This document shows positions 15,559-22,983 of a stretch of 23,146 nucleotides of DNA, in pieces. This DNA is from CAZKZZ01 sp964557375 (GTDB taxonomy: Bacteria > Spirochaetota > Spirochaetia > SPDA01 > CAZJBZ01): contig CAZKZZ010000044.1 in the NCBI GenBank assembly GCA_964557375.1, positions 1-23,146 of the forward strand, in the 5' to 3' direction. How positions within the stretch are numbered: the stretch's first letter is position 1; each line of letters opens with the position of its first letter. The translations under genes were made by a program, and so were the position numbers. The notes under the pieces are model-generated. The model was not told the DNA's origin. It saw only the letters and a program-made list of their open reading frames with translations, and made no database searches.

Positions 15559-15588
15559 ATACTGCCTGTTCTCACCGATCGAAGTCAA
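15559..15588 (-). promoter_or_regulatory. Weak possible promoter of the modF-like gene
   Basis: On the minus strand TTGACT (15583-15588) is followed after 18 bases by the weak hexamer CAGTAT (15559-15564). The predicted +1 would be the A of the ATG at 15552. The -10 match is poor. Confidence 0.25.
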
Positions 15589-15613
15589 GAAACAAGAGCG
15601 GAAGGGTCGAAAT

Positions 15614-15639
15614 CACTTTTGCACATCACTCTTGCACAT
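15614..15639. repeat. Tandem 13-bp repeat upstream of the hydroxylase gene
   Basis: CACTTTTGCACAT is followed directly by CACTCTTGCACAT, differing at one base. The pair lies between the divergent modF-like and hydroxylase genes and could be a regulator site. Confidence 0.6.
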
Positions 15640-15683
15640 CATGAGCGTTTATGTCATTCTACCTTAGTAAGGAGATAAGGTTT

Positions 15684-16316
15684 ATGGAAATCAACAGCAG
15701 CAAAGAGCCGATCCGGCTATTCAAATCCGATTTTCTCGAGTTTTTTTCGCACATCAATCCGATTGTTGTCCTGGTCATCTATGTTCCGGTGCTCGCCTTT
15801 TTTCTGGCGCGTTCTTTCATATTCAACGGAGGCACCCTGTATCAGATACCTGTAGGATTCATCCTCGGTCTCGTTATCTGGTCAGTGGCAGAGTACCTGC
15901 TTCATCGGTTTGTTTTTCATTTTACTCCCCGAAATCCGACACAAGAGAGAATATCGTTTCTCTTCCACGGTGTACATCATACGCAGCCAATGTCGAAAAC
16001 GAGGCTGGTCATGCCCCCGGCAGTAAGTATTCCGCTGGCAATAATCTTCTATCTGCTTTTTCTCTTTTTTATCGGGGTGGTACTAGGAGGATATACATGG
16101 GTGGCCCCGACTTTTGCCGGTTTTACAGCTGGCTATATCATATACGATATGCTACACTACTCAATGCATCATTTTCAGTTAAAAAACGGGTACCTTCTTT
16201 TAGTGCGGAAGCATCACATGCAGCACCATGCAAAAACCCCGAACATGCGGTTTGGTGTGAGCTCACCTTTCTGGGATTATATATTCGGGACACAGCCGAA
16301 GGAGCAGCCTGAGTAA
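15684..16316 (+). CDS. Fatty-acid 2-hydroxylase-like membrane di-iron protein
   Basis: This encodes 210 residues of the fatty acid hydroxylase/sterol desaturase superfamily. The His clusters that hold the di-iron centre are all present: HRFVFH, FHGVHH, HYSMHH, and RKHHMQHH, followed by FGVSSPFWDYIFGT. This order and RLVMPP match the FA2H/Scs7 group, which 2-hydroxylates long-chain fatty acids, often in sphingolipids. About four membrane segments are visible. The reaction needs oxygen, so the host should meet O2. The start is set by AAGGAG at 15669-15674; an upstream in-frame ATG at 15651 lacks an SD. It is followed 18 bases later by an aldo/keto reductase, probably in one operon. No cytochrome b5 domain is fused. 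Confidence 0.87.
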   Translation: MEINSSKEPIRLFKSDFLEFFSHINPIVVLVIYVPVLAFFLARSFIFNGGTLYQIPVGFILGLVIWSVAEYLLHRFVFHFTPRNPTQERISFLFHGVHHTQPMSKTRLVMPPAVSIPLAIIFYLLFLFFIGVVLGGYTWVAPTFAGFTAGYIIYDMLHYSMHHFQLKNGYLLLVRKHHMQHHAKTPNMRFGVSSPFWDYIFGTQPKEQPE

Positions 16317-16334
16317 GAACGGAAGGAGCATACT

Positions 16335-17306
16335 ATGCAATACAGAAAACTTGGTAAAACAGGATGGGATGTCGGGGAGATCAGTTTCGGCGCCTGGGCC
16401 CTCGGCGGTCAATGGGGCGATCAGCGTGACAGCGATTCTCTCGAAGCACTTCATACAGCGGTCGAACGGGGTGTCAACTTTATAGACACAGCGGTCCGTT
16501 ACGGTAACGGAAGAAGCGAGCAGGTTATCGGTAAGTTTTTAAAAGAAACTGACAAACGCATCTATGTGGCAACAAAAACACCGCCCACTCCCCTTCCCTG
16601 GCCGCCGACCCCGTACTGCAATATCGACGAACGGTACAATGAAAAGTGGGTCCGGGAACAGGTAGAAACGAGCCTTCGCAATCTCGATGTAGAGTGCATC
16701 GATTTGCTCCAATTACACACCTGGACGCGTACATGGAACACCAATCCCAGGGTATTCGATATTCTCAAAAAACTGCAGGATGAAGGAAAAATACAATACG
16801 TGGGCGTTTCCACTCCTGAACATGACCAGAACGGAGTTATCGGTCTGATCCGCGGCGGCTACGTTGATACCGTTCAGGTAATCTATAACATCTTCGAACA
16901 GGAACCGGCCGCGGAACTGCTGCCTGCAGCCCGGGAACACAATGTCGGGATCATCGTCCGGGTTGCTCTCGATGAAGGATCTCTTACCGGTAAATTCTCC
17001 CAAGATTCGTCTTTCCCCGATTCGGATTTCAGGACCCGCTATTTTTCAGGAGACAGGCTTTCTCGGACCGTAAAACGGGTGGAGAAATTAAAAGAAGATG
17101 TAGAGGGGAGCGGCTTGGAGATGTATCAGATTGCATTGAAGTTCGCCCTGTCCCATCCGGCGGTCTCTACCGTTATTGCGGGGATGAGGAATGTCGAACA
17201 GGCTACTGCCAATACCGCCGTCTCAGACCTTCCGCCCCTCGATGACACTCTTGTCGAGAAGCTTCACGGCCATCTCTGGCGGAAAGGGTTCTGGTACCAG
17301 GGATAG
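16335..17306 (+). CDS. Aldo/keto reductase
   Basis: This encodes 323 residues of the AKR (beta/alpha)8 family. The catalytic tetrad fits FIDTAVRYGNGRSE (Asp and Tyr), VATKTP (Lys) and LLQLHTW (His). SVIAGMRNVEQ near the C-terminus, here STVIAGMRNVEQ, is the NADPH-binding segment common in AKR11/AKR12-like enzymes. It should reduce an aldehyde or ketone with NADPH; the substrate is unknown. GGAAGGAG precedes the ATG. It follows the hydroxylase closely, so it may act on a lipid aldehyde or ketone; this is inference from position only. Confidence 0.9.
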   Translation: MQYRKLGKTGWDVGEISFGAWALGGQWGDQRDSDSLEALHTAVERGVNFIDTAVRYGNGRSEQVIGKFLKETDKRIYVATKTPPTPLPWPPTPYCNIDERYNEKWVREQVETSLRNLDVECIDLLQLHTWTRTWNTNPRVFDILKKLQDEGKIQYVGVSTPEHDQNGVIGLIRGGYVDTVQVIYNIFEQEPAAELLPAAREHNVGIIVRVALDEGSLTGKFSQDSSFPDSDFRTRYFSGDRLSRTVKRVEKLKEDVEGSGLEMYQIALKFALSHPAVSTVIAGMRNVEQATANTAVSDLPPLDDTLVEKLHGHLWRKGFWYQG

Positions 17307-17337
17307 AGGGGCCGGCTCGCCGCGGAGCATACCGAAA

Positions 17338-19653
17338 TTACTCTTTTTCTCCTTTTGATTTGAAAAATAGTATGTTCCGAGGCACTTTTACCCCGCCGAA
17401 CCCGATCAGTACGGGCAGTACAGTGAGGGAGAGAACGGCAGTGGTGATCATGGAGAGTGCGATAATCCACCCCATGTCCATGATAATGCGATAAGCGGAA
17501 AAAAGAAGTACTAAAAACCCGATACCCACAGCCACTGCATTGGAAAGGATCCCTTTCGCACTTTCCACTACCGCACTCACAATCGATTGTCGATATTTCC
17601 CCGAACGGAGATAGTGAGACCGGAACCGATGGAAATAGTGTATGGCATAATCAACCCCTACCCCCAATCCCACGGAGGCGATGATTGCCGTGGCCGGGTT
17701 GAGACTGATGTCGGTAAGCCACATAACTGCAAAATTGAACAGCACTGCAATCGTCACCGGGGTCGCTACGAGTCCGCCGATGATTGGGGACCGGAACATG
17801 ACCGAGAGCACTACCAAAATCGTGGCCAGGGTTACGATCAGACTGATTATCTGACTGCGGACGATATTCTCTCCGTTTATGAGTCTGATATAATCTCCCG
17901 CGAAGCGGGCTTCGATATTCTCCGGCAGCTCCTCGGCGATAACCGGTTCGAGTTCTTCGACCAGCTTTTTCAACTCCGCGGTATTCGAATCTTTGAGACG
18001 TACATGCAGACACACGGTAGAAAAAGAAGGATCGACATAATTGTCGATCATTCCCGCGCTGACCTCTTCGTTTGTGGCAATCATCGAAACGAGCCTCCGG
18101 AGAAACATCTCGTTCTCGGGGAGAACAAAGTACTGCTCGTCACCGCCTCTCAGCGTGTAGTAAAAGGTTTTAATATAGTCGGTGAGTGACATCGTATAGC
18201 CGACGTTGTCGTTTTTTTCCGCTGCTTTCTGAATCGCCTCGAGAGCAAAAAGAGCGTCCGGCTGCTTGAACCGCTCATCCTGGTCGGATTCCAATACAAT
18301 ATAGAGCGTACTGATCCCGCCCATCGTTTCCTCTATTTTTTCAGTAACCTGCCGTATCGGTGTGGACTCTTTAAAATAGCGTACTTCATCGGTGTCCGCG
18401 TCCATCTTTACAATTCCCAACACGGAAAGTGTGAGCATAACAGCAACGATAAGCAGGATTATCAGTTTGTATTTTAAAAGAAACTCGGTGACATGCTCGA
18501 AGAACCGAAGCCTGTGAAACGCTTTTTCCTGTTTCTCAGGTTTATGCCGAGTCGATATTCGCAGCCGAGAGAGGATTATCGGAATAAACAGAAGGGAAAA
18601 GCCCATCGCAATCAACACCCCGAAGGCGAGAAATAGCCCCATATTTTTGAGAGATTGACCGGAAGAGAACACAAGAGAAGAGAACCCTAAACTGGTCGTA
18701 ATGGAGGTTAGAATGACCGGTACGGTCAACTGCTTCATCGTTCTCTTTACTGCCAGGAAAGGGGGGTTGCCCCGGTTTGAAAAGTGCAGAAACTCAGTGA
18801 GGATATGGATACCGTTAGCGCATCCCAAAGAAATGAGAATAACCGGGATCACCGTCTCGGTAATGGTTATCGGAGAGCCTATAATTCCCTTTAAACCGAA
18901 TGTCCAGGCAATACTGACGAGGGTCACAATAATCGGGATAAACATCCCCCGTACACTCCTCAAAGCGGCGAGCAGAATTACCATGACGACAATAATGGCA
19001 ATGGGGAATAGTTTTAACAGATCATTGGCCATGTAGCGCATGATATCGGCCTGTATTATGGGATGCCCTGATAATTCTATAGACAGCGACGGGTAATTAC
19101 CGCGTACGGTTTCGATTCTCTCTCGCAGTGTATCGACAAGGGCTTTCAACCTCGTATCGGAATAACTGATGTCTACAGATACAGGAGCAGTGATGAGTGT
19201 AACCCTGCCGTCTTCGCTTACAATCTTACCTGCAAAAAGGGGATTTTCCTGTATGGCGGAGCGGACCTTTTCAACCGCTTCCTGCGACATATCCGGTGAG
19301 AATTCGATATCCTCCCTGCCCGGAAGCTGTGCTGCAATAGTAGTGATACTGACCGCCTGCTCTGAGAGCACTCCCTCTATGCTCCGGAGGGTGTGGGTGA
19401 TTTCTTCTATGCCGGCAAGCGTTTTGGCGGTGAAAATTGACTGGTCCGAAGTCACTAATACCACAATCTCTTCGGTACTGCCGAATTGTTCCTCAATTTT
19501 TTGATTATATTGAAAATTCGGATCGTCAGCCGGGAGGACGGAGGTAAGGCTTGCGTCAATACGGAGTCTGAATGCAAACAGGGTTACACCGACGGTAAGT
19601 ACAGCCAGAATAATAAGAATAACAACACGGTTCCTGATAATCCTTTTGAGCAT
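17338..19653 (-). CDS. RND-superfamily (MMPL/HpnN-like) exporter
   Basis: This encodes 771 residues with the duplicated RND layout. There is one N-terminal membrane helix (about 10-28), a periplasmic domain (about 30-220), and membrane helices 2-6 (about 222-390) containing SLGCANGIHILTEF. The repeat follows, with helix 7 (KYKLIILLIVAVML), a second periplasmic domain, and helices 8-12 containing SVGLGVGVDYAIHYFHRFR. The acidic residue in GVDYAIH is typical of proton-coupled MMPL and hopanoid-transporter-like proteins. Such proteins move lipids or hydrophobic molecules across or out of the inner membrane. No membrane-fusion partner gene is adjacent. It is divergent from the AEC transporter gene. 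Confidence 0.9.
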   Translation of the reverse strand: MLKRIIRNRVVILIILAVLTVGVTLFAFRLRIDASLTSVLPADDPNFQYNQKIEEQFGSTEEIVVLVTSDQSIFTAKTLAGIEEITHTLRSIEGVLSEQAVSITTIAAQLPGREDIEFSPDMSQEAVEKVRSAIQENPLFAGKIVSEDGRVTLITAPVSVDISYSDTRLKALVDTLRERIETVRGNYPSLSIELSGHPIIQADIMRYMANDLLKLFPIAIIVVMVILLAALRSVRGMFIPIIVTLVSIAWTFGLKGIIGSPITITETVIPVILISLGCANGIHILTEFLHFSNRGNPPFLAVKRTMKQLTVPVILTSITTSLGFSSLVFSSGQSLKNMGLFLAFGVLIAMGFSLLFIPIILSRLRISTRHKPEKQEKAFHRLRFFEHVTEFLLKYKLIILLIVAVMLTLSVLGIVKMDADTDEVRYFKESTPIRQVTEKIEETMGGISTLYIVLESDQDERFKQPDALFALEAIQKAAEKNDNVGYTMSLTDYIKTFYYTLRGGDEQYFVLPENEMFLRRLVSMIATNEEVSAGMIDNYVDPSFSTVCLHVRLKDSNTAELKKLVEELEPVIAEELPENIEARFAGDYIRLINGENIVRSQIISLIVTLATILVVLSVMFRSPIIGGLVATPVTIAVLFNFAVMWLTDISLNPATAIIASVGLGVGVDYAIHYFHRFRSHYLRSGKYRQSIVSAVVESAKGILSNAVAVGIGFLVLLFSAYRIIMDMGWIIALSMITTAVLSLTVLPVLIGFGGVKVPRNILFFKSKGEKE

Positions 19654-19659
19654 AGTACG

Positions 19660-19688
19660 AGAATAGAGATAAACGGCTACAAATTCAA
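19660..19688 (-). promoter_or_regulatory. Promoter of the RND gene, +1 at the ATG
   Basis: On the minus strand TTGAAT (19683-19688), 17 bases, TATTCT (19660-19665). The predicted +1, seven bases past the -10, is 19653, the A of the ATG. There is no SD, so the transcript is predicted to be leaderless. Confidence 0.55.
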
Positions 19689-19725
19689 GCTCACTACAAT
19701 CGAGGCATGCCGCTGCTGTGACCTG

Positions 19726-19754
19726 TTGTGTTTAATGAATAAATAGATTATTTT
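19726..19754 (+). promoter_or_regulatory. Promoter of the AEC transporter gene, +1 at the ATG
   Basis: TTGTGT (19726-19731), 17 bases, TATTTT (19749-19754). The predicted +1 is 19761, the A of the ATG. No SD is present. Confidence 0.45.
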
Positions 19755-19760
19755 TTGCCC

Positions 19761-20738
19761 ATGCATAAGTTTATCGTCACACTTCTTCTCATACTCACGA
19801 GTCTGTTTTCAGGATATATATTTCAAAAATTGGTGAATAGCGGAAAAGTGAAGATCGGTCTCGATCTTTCCGCCCTCAGTAAACTGCTGCAAAAAACAGC
19901 ACTCCTCGTTATCAATCCGGTTGTTTTTTTAGGCGCTGTCTGGATTGTCGATATCGACAACATCCGCTATATTGCGTTGCCCTTTCTCGGAGTTTCCGCT
20001 CTTTTTTTAGGCGGCTTCCTCGCCTTTCTGTTTTCCAAAATACTGCACCTCGAGAAGACCCAAACCGGTGTATATATCATAAGCGGGGGGTTCACCAATA
20101 TCGGAGCAATGGGAGGACTGATAACATTCCTTTTCTTAGGCGAAATCGGTTTTGCTCTTGTTCCTATCTACAAGATTTTCGAAGAGTTTTCCTACTACAC
20201 AGTCGGCTTCCCCCTGGCAAAATCATTCAGCAGGGATTTCAAACAAGGAGGCCCTCTTCTAGAGAGACTCAAGCTTATTGTTACCGATAAGTTCGTCATT
20301 GTGGCCGTCACTTCTATTGCGGTCGGGTTCATTCTAAACGGTACCGGCGTTCCCCGCCCCCAATTCTACGCACCATTGAATGAGGTGCTGATACCTGTTT
20401 TATCGGTCGTTCTTATTTTTTCGATCGGTTTGGTAATACAGTTCAGCAGTGTAAAGACCTATCTCAAACCGAGCGTGCTCATTGCAGTAATAAAATCCAT
20501 AATCGTTCCTGCTGCTATAGCAACCGTAGCGTATTTTATCGGGTTAGGAGAAATTGCGGATGGTCTTCCCTTAAAAGTTGTAATAATCCTTGCAGCCATG
20601 CCGGTAGGGTTTATTTCTCTCGTCCCTCCTGCTCTCTACAACCTCGATACCCATTTAGCAAACTCCAACTGGATAGTTTCTAATCTGGTAACTCTTGGGT
20701 GTATTCCGGCCCTCTATTTCGTGGTTACAGCAGTGTAA
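19761..20738 (+). CDS. Auxin-efflux-carrier (AEC) family transporter
   Basis: This encodes 325 residues with about ten membrane segments, arranged as two inverted halves as in AEC/BASS-like carriers. GGFTNIGAMGGLITFLFLGE near residue 115 is the first crossover region, typical of the family (N and G rich), and AAMPVGFISLVPPALYNLD near the C-terminus is the second. Bacterial members include malate and malonate exporters, but the substrate here is unknown. The ATG at 19761 is preferred over the TTG at 19755. A divergent RND exporter gene lies upstream; the kinase gene downstream has its own promoter. Confidence 0.88.
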   Translation: MHKFIVTLLLILTSLFSGYIFQKLVNSGKVKIGLDLSALSKLLQKTALLVINPVVFLGAVWIVDIDNIRYIALPFLGVSALFLGGFLAFLFSKILHLEKTQTGVYIISGGFTNIGAMGGLITFLFLGEIGFALVPIYKIFEEFSYYTVGFPLAKSFSRDFKQGGPLLERLKLIVTDKFVIVAVTSIAVGFILNGTGVPRPQFYAPLNEVLIPVLSVVLIFSIGLVIQFSSVKTYLKPSVLIAVIKSIIVPAAIATVAYFIGLGEIADGLPLKVVIILAAMPVGFISLVPPALYNLDTHLANSNWIVSNLVTLGCIPALYFVVTAV

Positions 20739-20747
20739 CCCGGTTAC
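20723..20747. repeat. Overlapping palindromes at the end of the AEC gene
   Basis: GGTTAC (20723-20728) can pair with GTAACC (20735-20740), which alternatively pairs with GGTTAC at 20742-20747. The two hairpins are mutually exclusive and span the AEC stop codon. There is no following T-run, so this is not a standard intrinsic terminator. Confidence 0.5.
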
Positions 20748-20762
20748 AGACGTTTACAGACG
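20744..20762. repeat. Tandem TTACAGACG repeat over the kinase promoter
   Basis: TTACAGACG occurs at 20744-20752 and 20754-20762, a 10-base period (one helical turn). It overlaps the -35 box of the kinase gene, as expected for a regulator site. Confidence 0.6.
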
Positions 20763-20781
20763 CCCGGTTTCCCTTTACAAT
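20753..20781 (+). promoter_or_regulatory. Promoter of the kinase/nucleotidylyltransferase operon
   Basis: TTTACA (20753-20758), 17 bases, TACAAT (20776-20781). The predicted +1 is about 20788, giving a leader of about 5 bases before the ATG at 20793. No SD is seen. Confidence 0.5.
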
Positions 20782-20792
20782 TGAAATACACC

Positions 20793-21977
20793 ATGGAACA
20801 GTTACAGCAAGCATTTAAGGCAAAATATGACGGAAAACCGACGCATACGGTGAAGTCTCCGCTTCGGATCTGCCCCCTCGGCGCACACATCGACCATCAG
20901 GGAGGGGTTGTGACGGGGATGGCTTTACAGGAGAGTGTAGACCTCGCATTCAGTGCAAACGATGACGGCTATATTAGGGTGCAGAGTCTCGATTTTCCCG
21001 ATGAAGAGTATTTCCATGTGGATGAGGTTCCGGGAATGATCCTCGGATTTTGGGGAAATTACCTGCGGGGCGCGGTACTTTCTCTCGCGCGGGATTATAA
21101 ACTGCGAAAAGGATTAAACGGGGTAATTCAAGGGAAAATCCCTATCGGGGGCTTGAGCTCTTCAGCCGCGGTCACAACAGCCTACCTCATGGCCCTTTGC
21201 CGGGTAAATGAAATAACAGTTTCCCCTATGGAACTTATTCGGTACAGCCACTGGGTAGAAAACGAGTTTATCGGGCTCAATAACGGGATCCTCGACCAAT
21301 CTTCGAATATATTGAGCCAAAACGGGTTTCTCATGTATATGGATTGTTCAACGGAAGGGTTCGAGCTCGTACCGCGTTCTGATACCATGCCCGAGTTCGA
21401 GATAGTGATTGTCTATTCCGGTATCAGCACAACCTTGATCAAGACCGATTATAACAATCGGGTGGATGAATGCAAGGTAGCTGCCTGGACCCTCCAGGAA
21501 TTGGGTAATCTGGAGATAACACCGTTCAAACAGGTCAAACTAGGAGATATTCCGGATGACGTTTACCGGGCACAACGGGATGAGCTTCCCGGTCGATTTA
21601 GACGGCGGGCGGACCATTTCTTCTCGGAAGTCGAACGGGTGAATCTCGGTGTAAAGGCGTGGGCGAATGGAAATATACAAACATTTGGTAAACTGATGTT
21701 TGAATCCGGGGAAAGTTCCATCCGTAACTATGAATGCGGCTGTGATGAGCTTATCACTATTTACGAAACGCTCAAAGCATGTGAAGGTGTCTACGGTGCC
21801 CGATTTTCAGGTGCGGGGTACAGAGGTGCGTGTATCGGTATTATCGATCCTGCTTTCGAAAAATCGATTAAGAGCAGAATCGATTCGGTATATCCTCAGA
21901 AACATCCACAATTTCGCGACAAGTATGAAGTTTTTTTCAGCACCACAGATGACGGAGCAAGGACAATTGAACTATGA
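20793..21977 (+). CDS. GHMP sugar kinase, galacturonokinase-like
   Basis: This encodes 394 residues of the galactokinase branch of the GHMP kinases. The first motif, RICPLGAHIDHQGG (about 25-38), differs from galactokinase (GRVNLIGEHTDYNGG) and matches my memory of plant galacturonokinase. The ATP loop is PIGGLSSSAA (about 117-126). The third motif lies in GARFSGAGYRGACIG near the C-terminus. It should phosphorylate a sugar at C1; galacturonate or a related sugar is likely but unproven. A TTG at 20781 is an alternative start. Its TGA overlaps the ATG of the nucleotidylyltransferase by 4 bases, so the two steps, sugar to sugar-1-phosphate to NDP-sugar, are coupled. Confidence 0.88.
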   Translation: MEQLQQAFKAKYDGKPTHTVKSPLRICPLGAHIDHQGGVVTGMALQESVDLAFSANDDGYIRVQSLDFPDEEYFHVDEVPGMILGFWGNYLRGAVLSLARDYKLRKGLNGVIQGKIPIGGLSSSAAVTTAYLMALCRVNEITVSPMELIRYSHWVENEFIGLNNGILDQSSNILSQNGFLMYMDCSTEGFELVPRSDTMPEFEIVIVYSGISTTLIKTDYNNRVDECKVAAWTLQELGNLEITPFKQVKLGDIPDDVYRAQRDELPGRFRRRADHFFSEVERVNLGVKAWANGNIQTFGKLMFESGESSIRNYECGCDELITIYETLKACEGVYGARFSGAGYRGACIGIIDPAFEKSIKSRIDSVYPQKHPQFRDKYEVFFSTTDDGARTIEL

Positions 21978-22735
21978 AATGTATAATTCTATCAGCAGGC
22001 TATGCTACTCGACTCTATCCATTGACAAAAGGCTTTCCAAAACCGCTCCTCGAGGTGGGCGGCAAACCGATTCTCAATCACATTGTAGAGAATGCATTGA
22101 ATGTCGGTCAGCTAAACGGGATAATCATCGTTACCAATGACAAATTTTGTTCACATTTTGAGGATTGGCTGAGCCGCTACAGCCAAACGGAATTGTTCGG
22201 CCAGACTCCTGTTACAATTATCAACGACGGGTCAAAGACCAACGAAGAGAGACTCGGCGCTTTGGGCGATTTAGATCTGGCAGTAAAAAGTGAAGATGTC
22301 GATGATGAGTGTCTGGTACTGGCCGGAGATAATCTATTCGATTTCTCTCTTTCCGATTTTGTCAATTTTTTCTATCAGCGTCGGGCGGACTGCATCACCA
22401 CCCATCGTCTCGAAGACCGTAAAAAACTCAGACAAACCGGTGTCATTCAGATGGTCGGTATCGGTCGGGTAATAGATTTCGAAGAAAAACCGAAGAATCC
22501 GGCTACCTTCTGGGCTGTCCCTCCCCTTTACCTCTATCGAGCGGAAACTCTCACTAAGCTGCTTCCGCAGTATCTCGCGGAGGGAAACAATGCAGATGCT
22601 CCAGGACTTTTTATCCCCTGGCTGCTTTACAAGGAGCCGGTTTACGCGTTTCGGTTTGGGGGAAATCGATACGACATCGGAACATTGGAAAGTTATGAGG
22701 CAGTAAAACAGATGTACGAAACCTCAACTCTCTGA
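21974..22735 (+). CDS. Sugar-1-phosphate nucleotidylyltransferase
   Basis: This encodes 253 residues of the NTP_transferase family. The nucleotide motif is ILSAGYATRLYPLTKGFPKPLLEV, where the usual GxGTR is GYATR. The metal-binding Asp is in VLAGDNLFDF, and FEEKP follows in IDFEEKPKNP. It lacks the C-terminal left-handed helix of the larger GlmU/GlgC enzymes, as in RmlA- or RfbF-type short forms. It should join a sugar-1-phosphate to UTP, dTTP or CTP; which nucleotide is unknown. Coupling to the galacturonokinase-like gene suggests its substrate is that kinase's product. The 3' end overlaps the convergent small gene by 12 bases. Confidence 0.9.
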   Translation: MKCIILSAGYATRLYPLTKGFPKPLLEVGGKPILNHIVENALNVGQLNGIIIVTNDKFCSHFEDWLSRYSQTELFGQTPVTIINDGSKTNEERLGALGDLDLAVKSEDVDDECLVLAGDNLFDFSLSDFVNFFYQRRADCITTHRLEDRKKLRQTGVIQMVGIGRVIDFEEKPKNPATFWAVPPLYLYRAETLTKLLPQYLAEGNNADAPGLFIPWLLYKEPVYAFRFGGNRYDIGTLESYEAVKQMYETSTL

Positions 22736-22939
22736 TTCATTCCTCGGTTTTTTGAGATGTTTGGGAGTCATCCTGTCTCGGGCAATTTTGAAGGCGTAGC
22801 GCATAATGGTCTCCGTGCTCACATTCGGTCCGTGGCGGCGTTTCATAATAAGGACGATTGCCTTCAGAGCATCTTCACTCAAAGATAAATAAATAAAACG
22901 GTCACGCTCTTCCGGTGTCATGTCTTCCCACTCGACCAT
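22724..22939 (-). CDS. Small protein of unknown function
   Basis: This encodes 71 residues, highly charged and mostly helical in appearance, with EWEDMTPEERDRFIY, LSEDALKAIVLIMKRRHG, and VSTETIMRYAFKIARDRM. I do not recognise it. The last segment could be a small DNA-binding or protein-contact helix, but no firm motif is present. GGGGGG lies 7 bases before the ATG on the minus strand and may act as an SD. The 3' end overlaps the nucleotidylyltransferase gene by 12 bases. Confidence 0.6.
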   Translation of the reverse strand: MVEWEDMTPEERDRFIYLSLSEDALKAIVLIMKRRHGPNVSTETIMRYAFKIARDRMTPKHLKKPRNESES

Positions 22940-22963
22940 ATCTATACCCCCCTTATTCTTTAT

Positions 22964-22983
22964 AATAACCCGATCAGGTTATT
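22964..22983. repeat. 20-bp near-palindrome upstream of the small gene
   Basis: AATAACC (22964-22970) and GGTTATT (22977-22983) flank CGATCA, so all but one base pair of the 20-bp site is symmetric. It overlaps the stop codon of the upstream minus-strand gene and lies between ATGCAA (minus-strand TTGCAT) and ATAATA (minus-strand TATTAT), a weak promoter with 19-base spacing. It could be an operator or a stem without a T-run. Confidence 0.5.

Noticed and set aside
17307..17337. GC-rich terminator between the aldo/keto reductase and RND genes
   Set aside because: GCTC/GAGC could form only a 4-bp stem with a 6-base loop and there is no T-run.
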